DNA of 64,000 nt. Origin: Hysterangium stoloniferum. Its lineage: Eukaryota > Basidiomycota > Agaricomycetes > Hysterangiales > Hysterangiaceae. This document shows, one piece after another, positions 54,846-64,000 of the stretch. Position 1 is the stretch's first letter, and every line of letters begins with the position of its first letter. A program made the translations under genes and the position numbers. The DNA lies in contig WHVD01000123.1 in assembly GCA_015178975.1 (NCBI GenBank), positions 186,001 to 250,000 of the forward strand, read 5' to 3'. The notes beneath the pieces are model-generated. The model did no database searches. It was not told the DNA's origin and saw only the letters and a program-made list of their open reading frames with translations.

Positions 54846-56712
54846 CTAATTATACCCTACCGACACACGAGTGGAAGGAGTGGCAACCACGCAAAGGAAG
54901 GAACGTGCAGTGAAATCTAAATATCCAAGCGAGTTACTGGTGAATTGGTCAATGGTCGAGCCGCGCATTATGTCACAATATGGAAGAAGAAAAACGAGCA
55001 TGGGGATGGTATCGATGCTGCGCACTGTGGTACACGCAGATTCGGGCTCGGAAGATCCAGCTATCAGTTCCAGAGTCAATGCGATTATTCGCTCACCACA
55101 CACAATGAGATCCCAATTAGGACTCATGTTGGTCAGAATGAGACTGGTAGGACAGTTTCATGGACGGATGTAAGACGGTGCTGGAAGACAAAATATAGGG
55201 AACGTACCGTACCATGGGCCCGATGAACGAAGAAACCACATTCAGCTGATTGATGTGATCGGTGAGAATTGTGCTGTCGTGGAAGAAGGTTTGCAAGGAG
55301 TGAATACGCTGATACAGTGAAAGTGGTGTCCCCAACTTAATGTCAAGTGACAATGATGCTATATACTTGTCTACGTCGTCCAATAAAATCCTCAATGCAG
55401 CTCCAGCAATATCTCGAAACCATGCATCTTGGTGGATGCAACACAAGAGAAACCGTATAGGATGTCTATAATGGGGAGATAGTCGTAGGTGACTTTGTCT
55501 GTTATGGTTTTGGTGGGCAGGATGAAATGATGTCATGTCGGGACGCACGGGTGTAACCAGAATTCAATGTAACCTCTGATCGCCGTGAGCTCCTCTACAG
55601 ATAGTTGACGAACGTGGCAGATAGCTTCCACGATATGCACAAGGCCGATAATGGTCCAAGAATCACCAAATCCTGTTAGATAACAAGCAAATTGTATAAT
55701 AAATGTTGATGCAACCTCATCCAAGTTGATGTGCAGCGGTGACTTGACTATAACGTTGTACAGTGATGACCTAATCGCAGGTGACGCGTGTCTATCTAAC
55801 CAATGGACGCCGGGGCAGTAAATGAAGGCCGAAGCCAAAGATAGCAAAAGTCGGGAAGTGTGACCTTTGCTACTCGGCTGCATGTGAAGTGAATACATCC
55901 AGGAATCTTCTAAAACCCTTGTCGCTCTTCTGCGAATTTGAGGCGGATATGTGGGTCTATGACTCAGACATGAGTATTTCGAGTGTATCAAGTGATGGAC
56001 GCTCAGTTATCAACCTCACTAAATCAACACTGTCTTGAACTAGCCTTCCCAGTCTTGGCAGGGTGAGATGTTTGTGTAGAAACTTGCTAAAGACACCGTC
56101 ATCTTGAGACAATTGACTCATGATTTGCTTATATATTGTCAACTTTGCCATCAGCGAGGCTTTCTTTGCACTGTGCAGAGCGTTCATCCCAACCCTTTCC
56201 AAGCCAACTCCACAGTAATACCCGGGGCCAATTTGAACACTTGAAGATGTCCCAAGACTCCGTGAGATCATTCCCCAGTTCTCGGCATGACTGCGATACG
56301 GACTGAGGTTGGATGTCGTGTTGGTGGATACCGTAACAACAGTAGGTGGGTCATGGTAGGTCGTTTCTCCTTGGCACTGAAATGTGCTGCATGTGACACA
56401 AATCACATGGAAATAGCATTATACTTTACTCACCAACTTGTCAACCCAGACCTCTATATTGTTTGCAGACAGTTGTATGTGCTCCTCGTCATTGGGGACT
56501 CGATAACATAAATCATGGCCGGGTTCATTACATCCCCATCGTTCTCGAAGCTTCTCCCTGAATATATCTCTCATCCCAGTATTAATAATCTTCCATCGCT
56601 CTGAACTCCATACACCTGGGGAGGCTAAAGGTGGTAGCTCAACGCCTTCAAGGTAGGTCTGAACCGTGGCCTCATCGTGATTCCCCAGAGTTGTCTCATT
56701 GACAGCAGACAT
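54846..56712 (-). CDS. Family A gene, copy A10, intact reference copy
   Basis: 545 aa predicted. Minus-strand exons: 56712-56434, 56376-56015, 55956-55549, 55498-55208, 55143-54846 (279+362+408+291+298 = 1,638 nt with stop). Introns are 57, 58, 50 and 64 nt, all GT...AG; phases 0, 2, 2, 2. Start MSAVNETTLGNHDEATVQT, end TPSTRVSVGYN. It has CNEPGHDLCYRVPNDEEHIQ, CQGETTYHDPPTVVTVSTNT, SSVQIGPGYYCGVGLERVGM, YPPQIRRRATRVLEDSW, VEELTAIRGYIEFWLHP, HQDAWFRDIAGAALRILLDD and LIAGSSEPESACTTVRS. The fixed exon lengths across copies and mainly whole-codon length changes indicate past selection on the protein. Its upstream family C block was cut off by the Helitron terminus at 56863, so it tests whether A can stand alone. 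Function unknown. Confidence 0.85.
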
Positions 56713-56862
56713 TTGGGCGTAGCAGTCGTACTTACACTAGAAGAAAGTGCCAGGCTTTTATAGCGCAGTCAGTCAGAGTGTTCTACAGACTCGTGGCTGT
56801 GCTTACACAGCATGTCATCCCTACCTTCGTAAGCAAAATGCCCTCACCTTCTTTGAACTATA

Positions 56863-57240
56863 CAAGGCTGTGACCAGTGGGGGGCAAGCCCCCAACGTGC
56901 TACCACCCCACCACTTTACTTGGTCGCTTCGCGACCTGGTGAATCAATAATAATGTCTTTAAACACTACATCAGCAGTTATATCTGTCTTGGAATAGCAT
57001 TTTCAAATACTTGATCACATAACCTTTGTATTACCTTCTGTGACCACTTCTGTACATTCCAGCTTTCCATTTATTCTCATTCAGAGACTTATTTTAAAGT
57101 GATTAATGTTTACATTATTCAGAATACTTTTGTAAATTCACTGAACCTAAAAAATGTAAGTCAGTCTCCTTTTGGAACTTGCTGAATACTTATTCATGGA
57201 TCAATAATAACATTCTTAAATACTACATATTTGGCTTGGA
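56863..57240 (-). mobile_element. Inverted Helitron 3' end
   Basis: Minus strand matches the 3' part of the Helitron at about 22230-22496, ending ...ggtcacagccttg. The terminus abuts host TATAGTTC (the intact host reads gaactatataggctcc, as near 53215), so the insertion is again next to T. Both 3' hairpins are present (gcgacc/ggtcgc at 56922-56936 and the gggggc/gccccc pair near 56879-56894). No RepHel coding sequence follows; 5' Helitron-like CpG-rich sequence occurs at 58490-58700. Probably a non-autonomous or rearranged Helitron. The other end was not found. Confidence 0.75.
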
Positions 57241-57960
57241 ATAGTGTTTTCATTCTTCCTCAATTTGTTTCTCTTCATACCCCACTCATGTCTGTCATTG
57301 AATCTTTTAGTATAAATTATTGTCTTGTATTCTACTAATCTCCAGTTCAAACATTGATTTAGAACCTTTGGGTTAAGAACCACATTGTTCAGGCCCCTAC
57401 ATATGTATATTTTCAATCTACATATGTATACTGTCCTCTGGCATTGTGATACCCAATAACACACCCACTTAATGATTTCCTTTTCCAGCCACTCTATCTC
57501 AGAAAAGTAATGATAGGCCAGAAAAGCAATGATAGCTCACACAAAAGTAATCACAGGCCCAAAAAGTAATCCCAGGTTGACAGTAGAGAAAGACATTGAT
57601 GGACAGAAAATTGATAAGCATTCTTTAAGCATGGATGGATTATTGCCATGATTTTATTTGCATGATTGGATTTCAAAAAGAAACAATGGTTACAAATGGA
57701 AAGAGTGGTTAAATTGACTCTCAACTGCAGTAATTACTGTGGTCACTCAATTTATTTATTTTGATTTAATGTATTTTATTTTGATTTACTGTATTTTATT
57801 TTGATTTATTAAATTTTATTTTATTTTATTGTTTTTCATTTCGATTTATTTTATTTTATTTTTAAACATTTTATGTTCATTTATTATATTTTATTTGAAT
57901 TATTCTGATTTATTTGAGGAAGAAGGAAGTGGTACACACACCTCCTGGATGAAAGAGAGA
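57241..57960. other. AT-rich non-coding stretch
   Basis: No gene seen. About 57480-57600 has repeated aaaagtaat words. About 57690-57900 (ggttacaaatggaaagagtgg, then ttttattttgattta repeats) is nearly identical to 60390-60560, so the two flank a duplicated ~2.7-kb unit. Confidence 0.6.
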
Positions 57961-58480
57961 ATCACATGCACCAGCTGGAGGAGAACGGAGGCCGATCAGG
58001 GCAGGAAGAAGAGAGAAGGAAAGGGTACACAAACCACCTGGAGGGAAGAGAGAGAGGGCCTATCAGAGCAGGACGGAGGGAGGAGGAAAGGGTACACACA
58101 CCTCCTGGAGAAAAGAGAGAGGATGAAGGGAGAAGGAAACAGTACATGCACCGGCTGGAGGAAAGAGAGAGAAGGCCCATCAGAGGAGGACGAAGAGAGA
58201 AGGAAATGGTAGACGCACAACTGAAGGAAAGAGAGAGGGGGACGAAGGGAGAAGGAAAGGGTACATGCACCGGCTGGAGGAAAGAGGAGGCCAATTAGAG
58301 GATGACGAAGGGAGGAGGAAACAGTACACGCACCGGCTGGAGGAAAGAGAGAGGGTGAAGAGAGAAGGAGCAGTACATGCACTGGCTGGAGGAAAGAGAG
58401 AGGGGTGAAGAGAGAAGGAGCAGTACACGCACCGGCTGGAGGAAAGAGGGGAGGCTGATCAGAGGACAAAGAGACAACAC
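57960..58480. repeat. Minisatellite with ggctggaggaaagagag motif
   Basis: Irregular units of about 55-60 bp built from acacgcaccggctggaggaaagagagag and agagaaggaaa.ggtacac. The same family recurs at 58725-59080 and 60570-61045. ORFs on both strands are repeat products. Confidence 0.8.
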
Positions 58481-58489
58481 CCGCGCACC

Positions 58490-58700
58490 CCCACATATTC
58501 ACAAATGGGCGAGTTCATGAGGTAACGTGCCCAGTTGCATGACGTTAGTGAGGTGCACGAGTGCGCGTATGGCAACACTCGCACACGAATGGGCGTGTTC
58601 GTGTGCGTGCATTCTTGAGGTAACATGCCCAGTCGCAGGACGTGAGTGAGGTGGTGTGTGAGTGCACGTGTGGCAACACCCACAGACCCACCCACGCACG
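58490..58700 (-). repeat. CpG-rich segment like the Helitron leader
   Basis: On the minus strand it carries cctcactcacgtcctgcgactgggc, gttacctca and cccattcgtgtgcg words in the same order as 15480-15600 of the complete Helitron. Confidence 0.55.
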
Positions 58701-58724
58701 ACATGCCATGCGCACCGGCTGGAG

Positions 58725-59080
58725 GAAAGAAAGGAGGTAAATCAGCGGAGGACAGAGGGAGAGCAGGACAGAGGAAGAAGGAAATGGTAGACGCACCAGC
58801 TGGAGGAAAGAGAGAGGGTCCCAATGAGAGGAGGATGGAGAGAGAAGGAAACGGTACACACACCTGGAGGAAAGAGAGGAGGATGATCAGAGGACAAAGA
58901 AAGAGGAAATGGTACACGCACCAGCTGGACGAAAGAGAGAACAGGTCAATCAGAGGAGGATGGAGAGAGAAGAAACGGTACACACACTCACTGGAGGAAA
59001 GAGAGAGGAGGTGGATTATCGCAGGACGGAGGGAGAAGGAAAGAGTACACGCATCACCTGGAGGAAAGAGAGAGGGTGCG
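58725..59080. repeat. Minisatellite, second block
   Basis: Continuation of the ggctggaggaaagagag family after the CpG-rich segment, about six irregular units. Confidence 0.75.
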
Positions 59081-59084
59081 CTGT

Positions 59085-59395
59085 GAATGGGAGTGGGTGC
59101 GCAGTGGATGGGAGTGGGTGGATGGGTATGCAGTGGATGGGTGCAGGTGGATGGGTGCAGGTGTGCAATGGATGGGTGCACGGTGGATGGGAGCAGGTGC
59201 GCAATGGATGGGTGCATGGTGGATGGGAGCAGGTGTGTGGTGGATGGGTGCTTTGTGGATGGGTGCATTGTGGATGGGTGCATTGTGGATGGGTGCATTG
59301 TGGATGGGTGCATTGTGGATGGGTGCATTGTGGATGGGTGTGTTGTGGATGGGTGCATTGTGAATGGGTGCGTCATGGATGGGAGTGGGTGCACC
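59085..59395. repeat. gtgcattgtggatgg minisatellite
   Basis: Tandem units of about 15 bp (tgcattgtggatggg), most regular at 59245-59360, with longer variant units before. Several frames remain open because of the period. Confidence 0.85.
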
Positions 59396-59745
59396 ATGCC
59401 TGTTCGCGCGCAAACAATGCAGCATGCCTGTGACAGGAACGCATGTGAAAGGCACAGGTGATTTGCTCCCGTGCTGACTAAGTTAGGGGCACTAAGCTTA
59501 GTCACACTCTCCCACACCTCAGGGTTCGGGCGCTCCGCACCCTCACGCAGCACCTAAAAGCGCCCATGGACCCACCATGCTCCTTTCACTTATTTGACAA
59601 GCTTAGGAACCCTTGCTACGCTGGGGGGTGGTCACTTTGCGACCGGCCCCACAACTTTGCTGTGGGCTCCAGCTTGTTGGGGGGCTTCGCCCCCCAAACC
59701 CCCCCACATCGACAACTTTTAAGTATTTCTGAGACTCATTGTTTG
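59396..59745. other. Gap between minisatellites
   Basis: No gene recognised. About 59605-59710 holds GC-rich inverted motifs (ctggggggtgg, ggggggcttcgccccccaa) similar in style to the Helitron 3' hairpins. Confidence 0.4.
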
Positions 59746-59749
59746 AACA

Positions 59750-60130
59750 GAAAGTGTTCAGAGAACGGAAAGTGTTCAGAGAACGGAAAGTGTTCAGAGA
59801 ACGGAAAGTGTTCTAAGAGCAGAAAGTGTTCTAAGAGTGGAAAGTGTTCTAAGAGCAGAAAGTGTTCTAAGAACGGAAACTGTTCTAAGAGCTGAAAGTG
59901 TTCTAAGAGTGGAAAGTGTTCTAAGAACAGAAAGTGTTCTAAGAGTGGAAAGTGTTCTAAGAACAGAAAGTGTTCTAAGAACAGAAAGTGTTCTAAGAAC
60001 AGAAAGTGTTCTAAGAACAGAAAGTGTTCTAAGAACAGAAAGTGTTCTAAGAACAGAAAGTGTTCTAAGAACAGAAAGTGTTCTAAGAACAGAAAGTGTT
60101 CTAAGAACAGAAAGTGTTCTAAGAATGGAA
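59750..60130. repeat. 18-bp minisatellite, agtgttctaagaacagaa type
   Basis: About twenty-one tandem units. The first three have cagagaacgg, later ones ctaagagcag or ctaagaacag, showing stepwise homogenisation toward the right. The period is a multiple of three, so long open frames occur on both strands (VLRTESVL and FLEHFLFLEHF). Confidence 0.9.
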
Positions 60131-60139
60131 ACATCAGTC

Positions 60140-60415
60140 ACAAATGGAAGCCACAGCCCCAAAAGGAAACAATGGTTACAAAAGGAAACAATGGTTACAA
60201 AGGAAACAACACTTACAAAGGAAACAATGGTTACAAAGGAAACAATGGTTACAAAGGAGACAATGGTTACAAAAGGAAATGACAGTTACACAGGAAACAA
60301 TGGTTACAAAGGAGACAAAGGTTACAAAGGAAACAATGGTTACAAAGGAGACAATGGTTACAAAAGGAAACAATGGTTACAAATGGAAACAATGGTTACA
60401 AATGGAAAGAGTGGT
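60140..60415. repeat. 18-bp minisatellite, ggaaacaatggttacaaa type
   Basis: About fifteen units directly after the previous array. Open frames (ETMVTKETMV, KQWLQ) reflect the repeat. Confidence 0.9.
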
Positions 60416-60439
60416 TAAATTGACTCTCAACTGCAAGTA

Positions 60440-61050
60440 ATTACTGCAGTCACTCAATTTATTTATTTTGATTTAATGTATTTTATTTTGATTTATTGAA
60501 TTTTATTTTATTTTTAAACATTTTATATTCATTTATTATATTTTACTTGAATTATTCAGATTTTATTGAGGTCAATCAGAGGGGGACAGAGGAAGAAGGA
60601 AACAGTACACACAGCAGCTGGACAAAGAGAGAAGGAAATAGTACACACACTCACTAAAGAAAGGGTACACACACCACCTGGATGAAAGAGAGTGCTGGTC
60701 AGAGGAGGATGGTGGAAGAAGGAAATGGTAGACACTGTAGGAAAGAGAGAGTAGGCCAATCAGAGGAACACGCACTGGCTGGAGGAAAGAGAATGGAGGC
60801 CAATCAGGGCAGGATGAAGAGAGAAGGAAAGGGTACACAAACCACCTGGAGGGAAAAAGGAAAGCCGATCAGAGCAGGATGGAGAGAGAAGGAAATAGTA
60901 TATGCACCTGCTGGAGGAAAGAGAGAGAGGGCCAATCAGAGCAACACGGAGGGAGGAGAAAAGGGGACATGCACCTCCTGGAGAAAAGAGAGAGGAGGAT
61001 GAAGGGAGAAGGAAACGGTACATGCAGTGGCTGGAGGAAAGAGAGGTGAT
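60440..61050. repeat. Second copy of AT-rich stretch and ggctggaggaaagag minisatellite
   Basis: 60440-60565 repeats the AT-rich stretch of 57715-57920; 60570-61045 is a third block of the ggctggaggaaagagag family. It ends just upstream of the gene at 61141. Confidence 0.75.
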
Positions 61051-61140
61051 CTGGAAGGTAAGGTTCAAACGCGACGAGCCTATATATAAATTTAAAAAAA
61101 TAGAAATTTCTTCTTCTTTATTACCCCCACCATCTATATC

Positions 61141-62133
61141 ATGGGACCAAAGCCCACACCGCACAAGCCTATGCTGACCGCCAGGTCCTCCACAGGCAGT
61201 CAGTACTGGGTGCTGCTGTCCACTGCCCAAATCTTGGCGCAGTGGGACGAGCAACGTCATCAGCAAGAAGAGGCGGAGCGAGAAGCCCGGGAAGTTGAGG
61301 AGGCCCTGAATAGGGAATACCAGGCGGCTGTGGCCACGGAGGAAGAGGCTGTGAGGCAGAAGCAGAGGGAGGAGGAGGAGGCTGCATGGGTGGCGGCAGA
61401 GAAAGCCCGGGTGGCCGTGGAGAGAGCCACGGTTGTTGCAGGAAAGGTAGGTTCCATAGCTCAACTTGTTGTTTTTTTTTTTGACTTCGCATTTTCAGTG
61501 AAAGGCAGCAGAAGTCAAGTTGGAGTCCGAGGGGGAGCCAGAAAGCCCCAACAAGGTGAGTCTCGGTCCGTGGGTATACCGTGGAGCTAACCGTATCAAC
61601 AGAAAGCAAGGAAGGCGGTCTCAGTCTGCCTACCAGCTCGGAACGACCCACGGTGTTCCGGTTGTAATGACTGGAACACTGAGTGCAATTGGAAGTCCGG
61701 CCAGGGCCCGGGGTGTTACCAGTGTGCGCACCTCAAGGTGAGGTGCTCACTCGTTTACGAGCAGGCCGCGGGGTCCAGTTCATGGGAGAATGGCGGGTCA
61801 GACGGATACTCCGGTCTGGAGGAAGCCTTGGGACGGATCGCTGAGGGCATTGAAGCCCAGAACGAGTTGCTCTGGAAGAGCAACAAAGTCAGTGTCATCA
61901 TGACGAATGATTTCCGTGCAATCCACAGGGATCATTTCAAATTCCTGATGGAGTATGCTGGCTTTGTATATGACAAGCCAGAGGATGGGAGTTCTGAGGA
62001 GGCCGGTTCAGATGAGGAGGAGGTGCCTGCAGAGATAGTGGAGCTACCCGAGGAGATGAATGAAGTGGGAAAAGCTGAGGGGGGAAAAGAGGTGGGGAAA
62101 AAAGATAGCCCCATCAATGTAGATGAAGAATAG
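61141..62133 (+). CDS. Zn2Cys6-like cluster protein with coiled coil and acidic tail
   Basis: 295 aa predicted from three exons: 61141-61446, 61505-61555 and 61603-62133 (all phase 0; acceptors gtgaaag and caacag). Residues about 35-100 form a charged coiled coil (EEAEREAREVEEALNREYQ). Exon 3 holds C-x2-C-x6-C-x9-C-x2-C-x6-C (CSGCNDWNTEC, then CYQCAHLKVRC), the spacing of a fungal binuclear zinc cluster, followed by LEEALGRIAEGIEAQNELL and an acidic C-terminus (DEEEVPAEIVELPEEMNE). The basic residues lie in the second half of the cluster, unlike classical Zn2Cys6 activators. Similar genes, as I recall, are numerous in Agaricomycetes and often lie near retrotransposons; this one is 200 bp from a gypsy element in opposite orientation. 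DNA or RNA binding is inferred only. Confidence 0.7.
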
Positions 62134-62331
62134 AAAATAGAACTTAATAATAATTGAACATAAAAGTAAAGCGTGAAAAACATAAAAATAAAAGTCAAAG
62201 CCAAAGTTCATGGAGAGTCCACTTAAGGACTTGACAAGACATGTCAGAACCTGTAAAAGCAAAGAGAGACATAGGGCGACAGGGAATAATGAAAATGAGT
62301 CCAAACATAACATGGGGTCCACAGAGTGCAG

Positions 62332-64000
62332 TCAGAGAGATGATAATGGTCCAGGTTTGAGTGGGTAAGCTGTATGAAAGTCAGTGACAATTTCCATGGC
62401 ATTACTGAGTTCCATGGCCAACCATGAGGTTTCTTCATCAGTGCCCTCGTAACCCGCCCACTTGACCAAGTAAAGCAGTTTACAAGTGTGTCAACACTTG
62501 TCAATTTTTGAATCTAAAATCTGTGAGATTTCAAACTCGGGTTCTCCGTCAATAATGACAGGAGGAGGTGGAGATTGCACGTGATCTGGGATAGTGTTAG
62601 CAGTACAAGGTTCTAGCATAGAAACATGAAATTCCGGGTGTACCGTGCCCATGCTATCTGGAAGCCGTGGAGTCCAAGAAACTGAACCTACTTGTGTGAT
62701 AATTTCAAACGGACCTAAATATTTTTCAGCAAGCTTCTTTGATGGATGGGTAGTCTGGAAGAATTGAACTTTGACATAAACACGGTCGCCAATCTTGAAG
62801 TTGGGTGGTGGGGTGGTGGGATCCGATGTTTGTCCGCTGAATGTTGGTATTGCTCTTGGGCAGACAATATTGCAGTCCAGAGTTCCTCGTGGACCTCGTG
62901 GAGGTCTGTGGTGAACTCTTGAACACGAACAGAGGCGAGATTTCATTCTGGATGTACTGTAATATTTGGATTATATCCTTTATTTGCAAAGAATGGGGAA
63001 ACACCAGTAGTAGCTGAGGGTGCATTGTTGTAAGCAAACTCTGCAAGTGGTAACAAGGATTTCCAATTGTCCTGTTGGTAGTTGCAATATACACGGAGGT
63101 ATTGTTCCAATGTCTGGTTGACGTGTTCGGTTTGTCCGTCACCTTCTGGGTGATGTCTGGACATGAAATGTAATGTCATGTCCAAGGATTTTCCGAGGGA
63201 TCGAAAGAAGTGAGACACGAACTCTGATCCTCAATCGGAAGTCATGTGGGATGGAACTCTGTGCTTGGAAAATATGTGGATAATGAAAGGTTCCGCTAAC
63301 TGCACGGACATAATTGTGTCATAAGTAGGGATGAATATACCTTGTTTTGAGAATCTGTCAACAATGACTACAATAGCAGAAAAACCTTCGGAATCCGGTA
63401 GGTGTTCAATGAAATCCATAGAAATAGAATTCCACGGGTGTTCCAGTACCGGGAGTTGTTTCAAAAGGCCGTATGGCTTGTGTTGCTGAGATTTCGAGCG
63501 GGACAAGTAGTGCAAGATTTACAATAGTGCTTAACGAATCCACGGAGTCTGGGCCAAGTATATTCTCTTCTTATTAGTGATAGAGTTTTGTTGTACCCAA
63601 AATGTCCTGAGAGTGGATGATCATGTTTGTATTGAAGGATCCTGAGGCGGAGGCTGTCAGAGTCCAGTACATAGATGTGATCGTCAAGTCCAATGAAACC
63701 ATGTTGATCAAGAGACCACCGAGGTTGATCAGGGTCCACGGGATTGTCAAGGTGAGCTTTAGTAACTGGGTCTAGTGGAATTGCCAACAGAATATCTTGA
63801 TGTAACTTCTCGATATCCATAATGATAATTCCACAGACAATGGGATTGACGAGGAAAGTTGTGTGGACCGATGTGGTAAGTTGTTGATTCGTGAAAATAG
63901 GTTTCAGGTTGTGCAGATTTACCATTGCATAGTCATTGCTCCCCTCTTTAGGATAGATGTCCCATCATCTAGTTAAAGTGTCAGGTTTGCCGCCGAGACA
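62332..64000 (-). pseudogene. Chromodomain Ty3/gypsy Pol, 3' part (integrase), runs off window
   Basis: Minus-strand order: H2C2 zinc region (HPLSGHFGYNKTLSLIRREY, CKSCTTC), integrase core (SISMDFIEHLPDSEGFSAIV, HHPEGDGQTEHVNQTLEQYL), integrase C-terminal segment (FKIGDRVYVKVQFFQTTHPS, KYLGPFEI) and a chromodomain (LLYLVKWAGYEGTDEETSWL, stop at 62332-62334). Breaks: a one-base loss near 63497 after CTTC; TGA at 63231-63233 (SD-stop-GSEF), at 62943-62945 (HPE-stop-NLASV) and near 62490 (DKC-stop-HTCKLL). The stops fit CGA to TGA. Sushi/Tf1-type chromovirus. Upstream Pol and Gag lie beyond 64000; no LTR was identified at 62134-62331. Confidence 0.85.

Noticed and set aside
57962-58502. Several 60-170 codon frames in the ggaggaaagagag minisatellite
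   Set aside because: Low-complexity translations of tandem repeats, open on both strands at once.
59736-60418. Leu/Phe-rich (FLEHF) and VLRTES repeat ORFs
   Set aside because: The 18-bp repeat keeps all frames open; no evidence of a gene.
61169-61651. Minus-strand ORF of 160 codons opposite the zinc-cluster gene
   Set aside because: Antisense shadow of the coiled-coil exon; the sense model has introns with good splice sites and the cysteine array.

Overview
The window is nuclear DNA of a filamentous fungus, most likely a mushroom-forming basidiomycete (Agaricomycetes). The evidence is multi-exon genes with regular 50-66 nt introns (GT...AG, often a ctaac/ctgac-like branch site), a Ngaro-type tyrosine-recombinase retrotransposon of the kind common in Agaricomycetes, a Helitron, a Ty1/copia element and a chromodomain Ty3/gypsy element. 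I cannot name the species. I see no tRNA, rRNA or CRISPR array.

The backbone is an array of a multigene family I do not recognise, here called family A. Two copies are intact five-exon genes coding for 545 aa (54846-56712 and 50398-52260, both minus strand). A third is intact but cut by the left window edge (1-1793). A fourth would be intact without one clean Ngaro insertion (5188-12249). A fifth is split by a Helitron and has a premature stop (14199-23442). Several more are decayed (24730-26424, 33257-33739, 34618-35223, 36550-37955, 39399-42134). Exon lengths are almost frozen: about 279-285, 362, 408, 291 and 298 nt. Nearly every A copy is followed by a convergent, poorly resolved unit (family B) and preceded by an upstream exon block (family C). 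The repeating module is C > A > < B. The array runs on the plus strand from 1 to about 42 kb and on the minus strand from about 49.3 to 56.8 kb. A decayed Helitron (44.3-47.6 kb) and an unrelated SERAC1/DUF676-like hydrolase gene (47.6-49.15 kb) lie between the two arms.

Mobile DNA sits inside the family genes. The Ngaro element (6063-11261, minus) has the textbook split direct repeats and separates two halves of one exon that rejoin perfectly. The Helitron (15058-22496, plus) inserted between A and T of another copy of the same exon. A copia element (26716-31531, minus) has two 271-bp LTRs without visible difference, a 5-bp target duplication and one open 1359-codon ORF. Solo LTRs lie at 25298-25427, 40051-40918 and perhaps 31593-31742. 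A second, inverted Helitron 3' end starts at 56863 and is followed by about 4 kb of minisatellites. The right end holds a three-exon gene with a Zn2Cys6-like cysteine array (61141-62133) and the 3' part of a decayed chromodomain gypsy polyprotein (62332-64000, minus).

The recombinase, RepHel and gypsy reading frames carry only a few stops or one-base shifts; several stops look like CGA-to-TGA changes, as expected from CpG deamination. The family A genes have no function I can assign; the array as a system is the most interesting part of the window.
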